Below are positions 1 to 8,303 of a stretch of DNA of 36,734 nucleotides, piece by piece. The notes below the pieces were generated by a model. That model was not told the DNA's origin. It did not search any database and saw only the letters and a program-made list of their open reading frames with translations. Within the stretch, counting starts at the first letter, position 1. Every line of letters begins with the position of its first letter. This DNA is from Victivallales bacterium (GTDB lineage: Bacteria; Verrucomicrobiota; Lentisphaeria; Oligosphaerales; Lenti-02): positions 11,067-47,800 of the forward strand of contig JABGQJ010000002.1 of assembly GCA_018648945.1 (NCBI GenBank), given 5' to 3'. The position numbers and the translations under genes are program-made.

Positions 1-8
1 GCCATTGC

Positions 9-584
9 CTAGTCCTTGAGCTTGCCCAGCGTCCAGGCCATGTTCTCGCCCAGCTTGGTCATGGTGGCCATGCCTTCCTCGTCCTCTGCCACGTCGCCGG
101 GATGCAGACCGATGCCCACGTTCCAGTAGCTGGAGCCGACGGTGAGCATGCCGCTGATGCCGAAAAAGTGGTTGATGGTGTCGTAGGCGTGGATCGCCCC
201 CGCGCGGCGCACGGCGACCACCGCCGCGCCGACTTTGCGGTCGAGTTGGCTGCCATTGACGCGGGTGACGAATCCGGCCCGGTCAATCAGTGCCTTGACC
301 TCCGGAGTGACGTCGGCAAAGTAGGTGGGGGAAGCGATGATGATGCCATCGGCATGGCGCATCTTCTCGATCCACTCATTCACGGGATCGGTCTTGCCAA
401 CACAGCACCCGTCCGTGTTGTCGATGCATTTCATGCAGGCCATGCAGCCGCGCACGCCATGCCCGCCGACCTGGACCATCTCGGTCTCGATGCCGGCCTC
501 GTTGAGAGGCTTGAAGACAGCCTGGATGAGTGCGGCGGTGTTGCCGTTGCGGCGGGGACTACCGTTGAAGGCGACGACGTTCAT
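9..584 (-). CDS. Flavodoxin-fold FMN reductase / iron-sulfur flavoprotein-like
   Basis: Predicted 191-residue cytoplasmic flavoprotein. The N-terminus has a beta strand followed by the FMN-phosphate loop GSPRRNGNT (residues 8-16), typical of the NADPH-dependent FMN reductase/flavodoxin-like family. A Cys cluster follows: C47, C50, C53, C60 and C61, spaced CX2CX2CX6CC, close to the [4Fe-4S]-binding pattern of iron-sulfur flavoproteins. The SPTYF motif, about 90 residues in, is the usual isoalloxazine-binding loop. It probably transfers electrons from NAD(P)H or ferredoxin to an unknown acceptor. I chose the ATG at 584 because GAGGAG lies about 9 bases upstream; an ATG at 602 overlaps the preceding stop as ATGA and would add six residues. 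It is the last gene of a four-gene minus-strand unit. Whether a cluster is really bound is inference. Confidence 0.85.
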   Translation of the reverse strand: MNVVAFNGSPRRNGNTAALIQAVFKPLNEAGIETEMVQVGGHGVRGCMACMKCIDNTDGCCVGKTDPVNEWIEKMRHADGIIIASPTYFADVTPEVKALIDRAGFVTRVNGSQLDRKVGAAVVAVRRAGAIHAYDTINHFFGISGMLTVGSSYWNVGIGLHPGDVAEDEEGMATMTKLGENMAWTLGKLKD

Positions 585-598
585 AGTCTTGGTGCTCC

Positions 599-1543
599 TC
601 ATTCGTCGGGGAGTGGGGCGGGAGTTGCGCGCAGTCCGAGCAGGAAGCGCAGCAGCGATCGGATGCGGAACCAGGGCGGGGCGGCGAGGTCGGCCCGGAG
701 GCTCGGTGCGGGGAAGGTAGTCAGGGAGCGCAGTTCGCTGGCGACCGCGCGCCAGCGGTCCTCGGCGTCGTGGTACATCCACGCGCATTCGTGGTGGTAG
801 GCTCCCCAGCAGCGGCGCTCCCAGGTGGGGTCGGCGGGGCGGCGCTGGAATGCCGCTGTCAGCATGTCGTGGAGGCAGGAAGCCATGAGCTCGGCGTCCT
901 TGCTCATATTGCGGAAATGCAGGCGCACTTGGCAGAGCACGTCGGGCACTTGGAGGATCTGCCGGCGCTCGACGAGGCGGAGCCAGAGATCGCGGTCTTC
1001 CACCCGGGCCAACTCCTCGTTGAACCCGCCGAGGGCGACCAGTGCATCTCGTCGGGCGAGCACCCCGCAGGTGGCGAACCGATTGCGCAGCAGAAGGTCC
1101 TTGCGGGTCACCTCCACGGTTTCCTGCGGTCCGCGCGGGTATTTGTCGAGGGGGCGTCCGGAGGCGTCGATGTAGCTGTGATTGGCGGCGACCAGCGCGC
1201 ATTCCCCCCCCACCAGCGCGAGGGTTCCATGGAGCAGCGAGACCATGCCGGGAAGGAGGATGTCATCGGCATCGAGGAAGGCTACGAGGCCATGGCTGGC
1301 TTCGCGCAGGCCGGTGTTGCGGGCCGCCGCGAGGCCAAGATTGTCCTGGGTGACGATTCGGATGCGGTCGGCGTAGCGTCTGAGGATGACGGGCGTCTGG
1401 TCGGTGGAGCCGTCGTCGACCACGACGATCTCTATATTGGGGTAGGTCTGGGCCAGGGCGGACTCCAGAGCCTGCTCAATGAACTCTGCGTAGTTGTAGG
1501 CGGGGACGATGATGCTGACGCCTTCCTGGGCGGGCAGAGTCAT
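599..1543 (-). CDS. Family 2 glycosyltransferase (GT-A fold)
   Basis: Predicted 314-residue inverting GT2 enzyme transferring a sugar from a nucleotide-sugar donor. Visible motifs are the N-terminal strand VSIIVPAYN, the nucleotide-binding DDGSTD (residues 43-48) and the metal-binding DXD-type motif DADD (residues 91-94) after AARNTG. The C-terminal third is Trp/Arg-rich with no clear membrane segment, so it is probably cytoplasmic or peripheral. The start at 1543 overlaps the stop of the upstream deacetylase gene as ATGA, and CGGAG sits just upstream, indicating translational coupling. Acceptor and donor cannot be read from sequence. The PIG-L deacetylase and formyltransferase-like genes next door suggest a modified amino-sugar glycan or glycolipid. 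Confidence 0.9.
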   Translation of the reverse strand: MTLPAQEGVSIIVPAYNYAEFIEQALESALAQTYPNIEIVVVDDGSTDQTPVILRRYADRIRIVTQDNLGLAAARNTGLREASHGLVAFLDADDILLPGMVSLLHGTLALVGGECALVAANHSYIDASGRPLDKYPRGPQETVEVTRKDLLLRNRFATCGVLARRDALVALGGFNEELARVEDRDLWLRLVERRQILQVPDVLCQVRLHFRNMSKDAELMASCLHDMLTAAFQRRPADPTWERRCWGAYHHECAWMYHDAEDRWRAVASELRSLTTFPAPSLRADLAAPPWFRIRSLLRFLLGLRATPAPLPDE

Positions 1544-2373
1544 GGCAACTCCGGTAGGAAGGGGAAGAGGGTGCGGTATTCGGCCTTGGGGAGGCCGCGC
1601 CCGTATTGGGAGATCATCACCGTCTCTGCCGTGCGGACGGCTTGACCGCGTTCCCCGCCATAGAGTTGGCCGAGCGTCTCGCGGGCCGTGTTGGCAACGG
1701 CCTGGAAGCGTCGCGTGTGGCGCTCGGCAAACCAGGCACGACGGGCGTCGTCGCTCTCCGGCACCTGGTCCAGAATGCCCCCGTTGTAGGGCATCCATTC
1801 GTAGACCTGCGAGACGTGGCAATGCCCCATGTCGATCTTGCGCTCAAACACTGCATCGGTGTCGATGGCGATGTGCGGCACATAGGGATTGGGCAGGCTG
1901 AAGCCATCGTAGAAGTAGCCGACGACGGGGGCGCGTTCGAGATGGGGTGTGAGCGCGGCCACGTTCGGCACGGTGACCGTGTAGGCTGCGTCCTGCACGG
2001 CCACGCCGGCCGCGCGGTGGTCGGGGTGGTAGTCGTTTGCCCGATGGCAGAGCACAAGATCAGCCTTGACCTCGCGCATCATGCGAATGACCAACTTGCG
2101 GGTGGAAACGTCGGCCTGAAGCTCGCCGTTGTGGATGTCCACGACCTCGTACTCGATGTCGGCGATCCGGGCGGAGGCGAGAGTTTCGTCCCGCCGTCGG
2201 CGGGCCAGAGGGCCGCCCCCCATGGTGTGGTGGCCTGTGTCGCCATTGGTCAGCGACACGAACTTGACGTGATGCCCCAGTTCGCGGTAGAGCATGGCGG
2301 CTCCGCCAAAGCGGAAGTCGCAGTCATCTGGGTGTGCCCCAAAGCAGAGCACGCTGAGCTTGCCGTCAATCAT
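1540..2373 (-). CDS. PIG-L family N-acetylglucosaminyl-type deacetylase
   Basis: Predicted 277-residue zinc hydrolase of the PIG-L/LmbE family, which removes N-acetyl groups from GlcNAc-containing small molecules or glycolipids (as in MshB and BshB). The metal-binding motif AHPDD is at residues 13-17 and the second metal-ligand region HPDH at 116-119, so H14, D17 and H119 are the expected zinc ligands. Length is normal for the family. No signal peptide or membrane segment is seen, so it should act in the cytoplasm. The start at 2373 has GGAAGGG upstream. It lies 31 bases after the formyltransferase-like gene and overlaps the GT2 gene. The substrate is unknown; the bacillithiol partner genes bshA and bshC are not in the window. 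Confidence 0.92.
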   Translation of the reverse strand: MIDGKLSVLCFGAHPDDCDFRFGGAAMLYRELGHHVKFVSLTNGDTGHHTMGGGPLARRRRDETLASARIADIEYEVVDIHNGELQADVSTRKLVIRMMREVKADLVLCHRANDYHPDHRAAGVAVQDAAYTVTVPNVAALTPHLERAPVVGYFYDGFSLPNPYVPHIAIDTDAVFERKIDMGHCHVSQVYEWMPYNGGILDQVPESDDARRAWFAERHTRRFQAVANTARETLGQLYGGERGQAVRTAETVMISQYGRGLPKAEYRTLFPFLPELP

Positions 2374-2404
2374 GGGTCGTCCCTTCCCGCTGTAGCTGGA
2401 GTTC

Positions 2405-3310
2405 TCAGGGCTCGGCGAAGATCACCTCTTTCTGAGATGCCGTATAGGAGACCGTCTCGACTGGGTGCCAGGCCGTTCCCACGCGGTAGTGCAGTTGGTC
2501 TGCCTGGTCCAGGGCAAAACGCCCCTGACCGAAATCCACGACGACGCGGGGCAGGACCACCCAGTCGCCGCCCACCTTGAGTCGTTCCTGGTTCACCTTC
2601 GCAAGTTCCTCCAGACGGTCCCCATAGCCGCCCTTTGGGCGCTTGGCCGGGCGCAGGCGGGCGCAGGCCGCCATCTCCTCGACAGAACTGCCCTGGAGGT
2701 TGATCTCGACTTTGGGGGAGACGCCGAGGATCGGGCCGTTATCCATGTCATCCCCCTTGCCGGTGTAGGGCAGCGCCTGAATGACGCTGGTGCGCAGGTA
2801 GCCGTGGCCTTCGAGGATGGCCCGCTCGATGGGGACGGTGTGGAGCCCCACCAGGTAGCGGTTGCCATCCCTGTGGTAGGTCAGATCTCCGGGGTGGACA
2901 TTTAGGCAGGGGAAATCCGCTGTGAGGTTGGTGAGCGGGACAAAGCCAGCGAAGACGCCGAAATCGACTGCCGTGTCTGCCAGTTTGGCGCGCAGTTGGT
3001 CGGTCCAGACCTGTCGAAGCTCCTGGCCGCGCGGGGTGGCAATGGAGACCCGAGTCTCGCCGTGGCTCCTGTAGAATGCGCGGATGTCGTGTCCGATGAC
3101 CGGCAGGCCATGGGTCTGTCCAAGTTCCGCGGCTCGGCTGGTCTCGGGAGCGTCTGTGACGATCACTGCGGCTTCGCAGGAGACCTTGCCAGCCAGGGAG
3201 GCAAGATGCTCGATGACCCGTTCCGCATTGGTGCCGCTGCCGCTCATGAAGAGCGCGAAGCGGCTGCCTTTGCCAGTGGGGGACGGAAGGAGAGGGCGGA
3301 TGTCGGACAT
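2405..3310 (-). CDS. PurN-like formyltransferase
   Basis: Predicted 301-residue protein with a glycinamide-ribonucleotide-formyltransferase-like core. The SGSGTN loop (residues 23-28) matches the PurN phosphate loop. CLNVHPGDL supplies the catalytic pair N137 and H139, and DDMDNGPI supplies the conserved Asp (D190). The position equivalent to E. coli PurN H137 appears to be Ile (TSVIQAL). The protein is about 90 residues longer than PurN, with an extra C-terminal region rich in beta-type sequence. It is the first gene of a unit with a PIG-L deacetylase and GT2, so formylation of a deacetylated amino sugar is an alternative to a purine role; this is inference. The ATG at 3310 is used, with GGAG nearby. 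It is divergent from the gene at 3558. Confidence 0.8.
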   Translation of the reverse strand: MSDIRPLLPSPTGKGSRFALFMSGSGTNAERVIEHLASLAGKVSCEAAVIVTDAPETSRAAELGQTHGLPVIGHDIRAFYRSHGETRVSIATPRGQELRQVWTDQLRAKLADTAVDFGVFAGFVPLTNLTADFPCLNVHPGDLTYHRDGNRYLVGLHTVPIERAILEGHGYLRTSVIQALPYTGKGDDMDNGPILGVSPKVEINLQGSSVEEMAACARLRPAKRPKGGYGDRLEELAKVNQERLKVGGDWVVLPRVVVDFGQGRFALDQADQLHYRVGTAWHPVETVSYTASQKEVIFAEP

Positions 3311-3471
3311 GGAGGCTCCTGGGAATTCTACCGGCTACCTGCCACACTGTAGCCAGCCGCAGGCGTTTTGAAAGCGGAATCGTGCTTGGCCTGTTTCCGC
3401 GCGAACCGGTGGACAGAAACGCAACGTCTTGCTCCATAGGAGGTTGGTCGCCAGGGCTCCCGCTGGAGCGT

Positions 3472-3499
3472 TTGCGTATCCCTGGCTGGCACGTATACT
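3472..3499 (+). promoter_or_regulatory. Sigma70-type promoter for the zinc-ribbon membrane protein gene
   Basis: TTGCGT (3472-3477) and TATACT (3494-3499) are separated by 16 bases, close to consensus. Transcription would start near 3506, about 50 bases before the chosen ATG at 3558. This also argues against longer versions of the downstream protein that begin inside the promoter. Confidence 0.55.
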
Positions 3500-3557
3500 G
3501 ATGAGACCAGTGATCGTCGAGACACGCACATTATTCGATGACGAGGAATTCGGCCCG

Positions 3558-5123
3558 ATGATTTTGTTCGCCTGCGAATGCGGCTCTCCCTACTCCGTCG
3601 AGGACAATTTTGCGGGCGGCACATTGGAGTGTACCGCCTGTGGCAAGGGCAACCAAATTCCCGCCGATTCCGACCCTCGTGTCGCTCTGGTCTTCCGGTC
3701 CGGGGAGTCGGAGGACGGCGTGCCGATGCTTCGGGAAGAGGTGGAGCGCCTGGTGGCGGCCGGTGAGTTCACCGAGACGGAGTTGATCTGGGATGGCATG
3801 ACCTGGCGTCCCGTGACCGACGTGATGGGCGGTGGCGTTTTGGCCGCATCCACGGTGAAGCCCGAGCTCCGGCTCAAAACGAAGGAAGAGGGGTCCGACG
3901 AAGAGGATGAGGATCTGCCCTTCGACGACATCGAGCCGATCCAGAAGGTTCAGCTCGACGACGAGGAGCAGAAGCACCTGCCTACGCAGAAGCGGGAGAA
4001 GAGAAGGAAGGCCAAGGAGAAGAAGGGCGGCGCCGAGGCCACCGGCCTGCGTCTGCTCCTCCGTCGCGCTTCCGGCAACGACTCGAGCCTGGGGCCGAGA
4101 GTGAACATCCCGATCCAGCTGTTCTGGTTCCTGATCGTTGCGTTCTTCGGGTTCCGGCTGGGGGTTGGCCCGCTGATCTCGAAGATGCGGGGTACCCCCA
4201 CCTATGTGGTCGTCTACAACCACGGCGAGAGCGTGTGCATCGCATCCCTCGGCTGGCGGCGGATGAAGAAGGAGATCCATCCCGGCACCTCTGTATGCTT
4301 CGAGGTGTACGTGGGCATGCGCGAAACCCAGACCGTAACGCTGACCCCGAAGGAGGGCGGCAAGGTCATCAAGGGCCGCGTTCCCATGTGGCCAGGCGGC
4401 CTCACCGTAGTCAATCCGGGCAAGTTGGGGACGTATGGGCTGTGGGAGCTTGACGCCGTGCGCGACGAGAAGCTGTCCGGTGCTGACATGAAACGTCTCG
4501 CTGAGCAAGTCGGCGCGCATAAGGAGCCTAACGCGGTCGTGAGACTGGTCGCCCAAGGGAGGAGGATCGCGAAGAAGGCCTTGGCCGATTCCCGCACCGA
4601 CGCGGTGTTCACGAGCGACAAGTACGAGTTCCAACCCAGCATCGTGAACGGTGACGCCGTGGCCGTGGCGGAGTTCATGAAGAACTTGGCGGAAACGCGT
4701 GAGAAGAGCAAGAAGCAGCACGATTTGGTGACCTTCCCCGCTCGGCAGACTGTCGACTTCAGTGGCGGGAGCGTCCTCTTTGACGCGAACGACGAGAAGC
4801 GAGTCCAGATGTCCCTCCACGTGCCCAAGACGGTGTTTCAGGCCGGCAAGAACCAGACGATCAAGCTGAAGGGCAACCCCGAACTGGCTGTCACTGGTGG
4901 CAAGGGCGGGTTGCGCCTGTCGATCGAGGTCAAGGACCACAGTTCGAAGTTCGGCTCGCGCACGTACAAAGGGACGTGGCGGTATGAAGCTTGGCAGTCG
5001 AGGGGGAAATGGGACTGGAAATGGAGCTTCGCGGGGCACGATGGCAAGGCTCCGAAGGGGAAGCAGACGGTGGCGTTCCGCTATGATCGCAGCCGCAAAG
5101 AGACCGGCCCCTCATTCCGCTAG
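3558..5123 (+). CDS. Zinc-ribbon / GYF_2-like single-pass membrane protein
   Basis: 521-residue protein of unknown function. The N-terminus is a zinc ribbon with C6, C8, C25 and C28. Residues about 45-88 resemble a GYF_2 domain, ending in IWDGMTW. An acidic then Lys-rich stretch (about 105-165) is probably disordered. One strong membrane segment lies near residues 187-212, followed by about 310 residues of beta-rich sequence that would be extracytoplasmic. The C-terminal 100 residues are rich in Lys, Trp and Gly. The start was chosen for GAGGAA about 9 bases upstream and because the promoter lies at 3472-3499. It stands alone, divergent from the formyltransferase unit. The cytoplasmic zinc ribbon plus single-pass layout resembles the kinase at 8304, suggesting a signalling or scaffold role; no enzymatic motif is seen. 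Confidence 0.8.
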   Translation: MILFACECGSPYSVEDNFAGGTLECTACGKGNQIPADSDPRVALVFRSGESEDGVPMLREEVERLVAAGEFTETELIWDGMTWRPVTDVMGGGVLAASTVKPELRLKTKEEGSDEEDEDLPFDDIEPIQKVQLDDEEQKHLPTQKREKRRKAKEKKGGAEATGLRLLLRRASGNDSSLGPRVNIPIQLFWFLIVAFFGFRLGVGPLISKMRGTPTYVVVYNHGESVCIASLGWRRMKKEIHPGTSVCFEVYVGMRETQTVTLTPKEGGKVIKGRVPMWPGGLTVVNPGKLGTYGLWELDAVRDEKLSGADMKRLAEQVGAHKEPNAVVRLVAQGRRIAKKALADSRTDAVFTSDKYEFQPSIVNGDAVAVAEFMKNLAETREKSKKQHDLVTFPARQTVDFSGGSVLFDANDEKRVQMSLHVPKTVFQAGKNQTIKLKGNPELAVTGGKGGLRLSIEVKDHSSKFGSRTYKGTWRYEAWQSRGKWDWKWSFAGHDGKAPKGKQTVAFRYDRSRKETGPSFR

Positions 5124-5178
5124 CCTGATCTGGTCTGATCGACCATGGATCGCCGGTGACTGCGGAACGGGTCGGCGA

Positions 5179-5973
5179 CTACTTGTCACTGCCGTCGCTG
5201 TCGGTCTGGTTGGGCGCGGGGCCGGGGCCTGGTTCCTGCGGTGTCGGCAGCGTCCCCGTACCTGCCGCCGCCCCCCCGCTTCGGCGCAGCTTGCGCAGGC
5301 GCGTGGTCAGGACGATGCCGAGGATGATCACCACGAACACGGTTGGGACAAGGGGATTGACGCTCTGCATCCAACCATTCAGCATGTGCATGAGGAAGGT
5401 CCAGGAGACGATGGCGGAGACGGTTCCGAACATCACGACGGAGACCACCATCCAGGGGCGCATGCCAAGCAGGTAGCCGATGACCGAGCCCACCACCGGG
5501 CCGGTCATCAGGAAGGGGAACCAGACGAAGGCAATCAGCCCCGGAATGCCCCAGCCCAGCAGGCGGTGCCGTTGCTCCCGGGCCGAGACCTGAACGTTGC
5601 GGATGGCAGAGTCCAGCCACGGCAGGCGGATGAGTTTCTTGCAGGACATGCAGAACGCGGCGAAGAACAGGCAGACCACCGCTCCCTCGATAAGTGAACC
5701 GAGGACGATGGTTTCGAGTTGGGAGAAGTGGTTGTGGGCGGCTGCCGTCGCCACCCCGGCGGCCCGTCCAGCGGAGACATGGGTCGTGATCACGACCAGC
5801 ATTCTTCTCGCCTTCGGGCCGTCCGCATACTGCAGGCAGAGGAACCACACCAGCAACGTCAGGATACAGAAGAGCCCAGCAAAGAGGATGTCCACCTCCT
5901 GGCTCTTGAAAACCGCTTTCCAGTTGATCGGCGCCCGCCTCTTCTCGGCAGCTGATTCGGGACTTTGGGGCAT
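5179..5973 (-). CDS. Small multidrug export family (COG2426-type) membrane protein
   Basis: Predicted 264-residue inner-membrane protein. Hydrophobic segments lie near residues 29-48, 88-108, 140-170, 173-196 and 209-226. The stretch GWGIPGLIAFVWFPFLMTGP, followed by a short linker and a GYLLGM motif, matches the signature of the Sm_multidrug_ex family (PF06695). Despite that name, transport of drugs is not established for the family. The C-terminal tail of about 35 residues is Pro/Gly-rich and charged. The chosen ATG at 5973 has GGAAA upstream; a longer reading to 6081 begins with a non-hydrophobic stretch and is less likely. It lies 135 bases downstream of the dehydrogenase gene on the same strand, with no clear promoter between. 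Confidence 0.75.
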   Translation of the reverse strand: MPQSPESAAEKRRAPINWKAVFKSQEVDILFAGLFCILTLLVWFLCLQYADGPKARRMLVVITTHVSAGRAAGVATAAAHNHFSQLETIVLGSLIEGAVVCLFFAAFCMSCKKLIRLPWLDSAIRNVQVSAREQRHRLLGWGIPGLIAFVWFPFLMTGPVVGSVIGYLLGMRPWMVVSVVMFGTVSAIVSWTFLMHMLNGWMQSVNPLVPTVFVVIILGIVLTTRLRKLRRSGGAAAGTGTLPTPQEPGPGPAPNQTDSDGSDK

Positions 5974-6108
5974 AGTCGTTTCCGTGGTGGTCTTGTCTGG
6001 CTCAGTTTCCCATTGGAGCTGAGCCACCCGTCGAACCGCTGAATATAGCCCCTCCCGACCAACAGGCACTGCCAAACCCAAGAATGGTGGTGCCTGACGG
6101 ACAGGAAT

Positions 6109-7065
6109 CTACATTCTCTCCTGGGCAAGGCGGAATTCCCTTGCCTGCCAACGCTCCCCGAGCTCGGCGACGAAGAGGTCGAGGTAGTCCGGAGCAATGG
6201 CGGATGCATGGGGCATGAGCCACAGGTTCGGGCACGTGCGAAGCGGCGAGGGAAGGGGCAATGGCTCCTCGCGGAAGACATCAAGGCTGGCTCCGGCGAG
6301 CCGGTTCCCGCGCAAGGCGGCGACCAGCGCCTCCTCGTCGAGTGCGTTGCCGCGCCCCACGTTGCACAGAGTGGCAGTGGGGGGCAGCAGGGCGAGCCGC
6401 CGCCGGTCGATGAGGCGGTCGGTTCCCTCCGTGCCAGGAAGGCAGAGCACCAGATGATCTGCGGCGGGGAGAATCTGGTCCAGGTCGGTGACGGTGGCGA
6501 TCCGGTCGGCGCTACCGAAGAACGGCGGGGGCGGTGCAGGGCTTTGGCGGATGCCGGTGAGGCGCGCCCCGAAGGGCTTCAGGAGGCGCGCGATGTGGCA
6601 ACCGATGTGCCCGCAGCCAAGGATGACCACGTGCGAGCCGCGCAGCAGCGTCATCCGGGGAGCCAGTTCGGCTCGGGGCCAGGCGCTGCGTGTCTGGCGG
6701 GCGGCTGCGGGCAGGATTCCGCGGCACATGGCCAAAAGCATGCCAACGACGGTCTCGGCCATGATGGTCCCGTGGAATCGACCGTAGGCCACCTCCACAG
6801 CAGGAGGCGGGACCATCGAGAAGTAGTCTCGCCCGGCGGCGGGCGTGACCACCAGCCTCAGCTTGGGGGCCTGTGCCAGCCATTCCTGGCGGAAGCGCCA
6901 GACGATGGCTAGCTCCGCCTCGGGGAGGGCGGCGAGGAAGGTCGGTGCGTCGCGGCAGATGCGGACGCTCAGGCTCGGGATCAGTTGCTCAAGCGCGACT
7001 GCGTGCCGGGCCTGGAAATCCCAGCCTGGCACCTGTTCGTGGGTGACGTAGACGGCAACTTGCAT
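6109..7065 (-). CDS. D-isomer-specific 2-hydroxyacid dehydrogenase
   Basis: Predicted 318-residue NAD(P)-dependent oxidoreductase interconverting 2-oxoacids and D-2-hydroxyacids. The central Rossmann motif is GCGHIG after VVIL. The catalytic Arg lies in NVGRGN, the catalytic Glu in DVFREEPLP and the catalytic His in MPHASA, so all three active-site residues are present. Spacing and length fit the family, closest in style to glyoxylate/hydroxypyruvate reductases. Exact substrate cannot be assigned. The start is uncertain: ATG at 7065 or an in-frame GTG at 7077, neither with a strong ribosome binding site. It follows the aldolase gene by 115 bases, and either start leaves a normal N-terminal substrate domain. 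Confidence 0.88.
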   Translation of the reverse strand: MQVAVYVTHEQVPGWDFQARHAVALEQLIPSLSVRICRDAPTFLAALPEAELAIVWRFRQEWLAQAPKLRLVVTPAAGRDYFSMVPPPAVEVAYGRFHGTIMAETVVGMLLAMCRGILPAAARQTRSAWPRAELAPRMTLLRGSHVVILGCGHIGCHIARLLKPFGARLTGIRQSPAPPPPFFGSADRIATVTDLDQILPAADHLVLCLPGTEGTDRLIDRRRLALLPPTATLCNVGRGNALDEEALVAALRGNRLAGASLDVFREEPLPLPSPLRTCPNLWLMPHASAIAPDYLDLFVAELGERWQAREFRLAQERM

Positions 7066-7180
7066 GGGGTGACACACTGCCTGGTGGAAACGGAACGCGG
7101 GGCCGCCCCCAATGGGAACGGCCCCGCGCGCAAGGTATCAACGCGTCCCCCACGACGGTGCGGGGAGGCGGGAATCGCCC

Positions 7181-8161
7181 CTAGAGGCCGAGGGCCTCGC
7201 GCACCGCCTTGAGCTGGCCACTGCTGCCCAGCTTGACGTTCTTGGCGGTGATGAACTTGGCGTACTCGGCGATGAAGATCTTGCCGGGGGGACGGAGGTC
7301 GAAGCCCTCGGGATTCTCTTGGAAATACTCCCGGTGGACGCGAGTCCAGACCAGGCGACCGTCCGTGTCGATGTTGATCTTGGTCACGCCCAGAGTGGCG
7401 GCTTCGGCGAATTCATCGGCATCCACGCCTTTGGCACCGGCCAGCTTGCCGCCGGCGGCGTTGATGCGGGCCACTTCGTCCTGGGGGACGGAACTGGAGC
7501 CATGCATGACGAGGGGGAAGGTCGGGAGCTTCTTCTGGATCTCGGCCAGCACGTCGAAGTGCAGTCCCTGGCTGCCGGAGAACTTGAAGGCGCCGTGGCT
7601 GGTGCCGATGGCGCAGGCGAGCGAATCGACGCCGCTGCGCTCGACGAATTCCTTGGCCTGCTTGGGATCGGTAAGCTTGGCATCGGCCTCGTCGACCTGC
7701 ACATGCTCTTCCACGCCACCCAGCTTGCCGAGTTCGGCCTCGACTACCAGACCCTTGGCATGGGCGGCGTCGGCAACGCGCTTGCAGATGGCGATGTTCT
7801 CGTCGAACTCCTCGTGGCTGGCGTCGATCATCACGGAGCTGTAGAAGCCGCTATCGATGCAGTCGTAGCAGGTCTGCTCGTCGCCGTGGTCGAGATGGAC
7901 GGCAAAGACGGCGTCGGGGTAGATCTCGTCCGCAGCGCGGATGAGGCCTTCGAGGAAGGTCTTGTTGGTGTAGGCGCGGGCACCCTTGCTGATCTGGATG
8001 ATGAAGGGGGCGGCCTTGTCCCAATCTACGTTCCCGTCGGCATCCAGCGCCAGGGCGCCCTCGAAGAGGCCCTTGCACTGCTCGACGTTGTTGATGTTGT
8101 AGGCGCCGATGGCGTATTTGCCGTAGGCCAACTCGAACAACTGCTTGGTTGTGACGATCAT
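7181..8161 (-). CDS. fba: Class II fructose-bisphosphate aldolase
   Basis: Predicted 326-residue zinc-dependent aldolase that cleaves fructose 1,6-bisphosphate to DHAP and glyceraldehyde 3-phosphate in glycolysis and gluconeogenesis. Recognisable motifs are GAYNINN near the N-terminus, the zinc-site HLDHGDE (residues 89-95), GTSHGAFKFSG, the phosphate-binding HGSSSVP and INIDTDGR. Length and motif order fit the class IIB enzymes. The chosen ATG at 8161 begins the conserved family N-terminus (MIVTTKQLFE) and has AGGGAA upstream; an 11-residue extension to 8194 lacks family similarity. It is divergent from the kinase gene. It is not of the RhaD/FucA aldolase family, so it is not itself the partner aldolase of the rhamnulokinase at 11566. 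Confidence 0.95.
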   Translation of the reverse strand: MIVTTKQLFELAYGKYAIGAYNINNVEQCKGLFEGALALDADGNVDWDKAAPFIIQISKGARAYTNKTFLEGLIRAADEIYPDAVFAVHLDHGDEQTCYDCIDSGFYSSVMIDASHEEFDENIAICKRVADAAHAKGLVVEAELGKLGGVEEHVQVDEADAKLTDPKQAKEFVERSGVDSLACAIGTSHGAFKFSGSQGLHFDVLAEIQKKLPTFPLVMHGSSSVPQDEVARINAAGGKLAGAKGVDADEFAEAATLGVTKINIDTDGRLVWTRVHREYFQENPEGFDLRPPGKIFIAEYAKFITAKNVKLGSSGQLKAVREALGL

Positions 8162-8219
8162 AGCTGCGTTCCCTGGAGTGAGGACTGTGGGCAACTGCTC
8201 GGAAAAGCGCCGGGCGCGG

Positions 8220-8247
8220 TTGCCGAATATGGAGATGCACGTACTAT
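8220..8247 (+). promoter_or_regulatory. Candidate promoter for the Ser/Thr kinase gene
   Basis: TTGCCG (8220-8225) and TACTAT (8242-8247) are separated by 16 bases inside an AT-richer patch of the divergent gap between aldolase and kinase. A start of transcription near 8254 would exclude the upstream in-frame ATG codons and support the GTG at 8304. Confidence 0.4.
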
Positions 8248-8303
8248 ATATGACGTTCCCTTCCTGTCATGTGCGACCGCGATCATTTGGGGCTCTGCAA
8301 CAC

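Noticed and set aside
9..1202. The flavoprotein frame read upstream to 1202 as a 397-residue protein
   Set aside because: The extra N-terminal part is an Arg/Pro-rich shadow of the GT2 gene; the flavodoxin-type N-terminus begins at 584.
5131..5145. TGGTC-TGATC-GACCA hairpin after the zinc-ribbon protein gene
   Set aside because: It has a five-pair stem and no T-run; too weak to call a terminator.
7181..8161. The aldolase as rhamnulose-1-phosphate aldolase partner of rhamnulokinase
   Set aside because: Its motifs are those of class II fructose-bisphosphate aldolase; RhaD and FucA belong to a different family.
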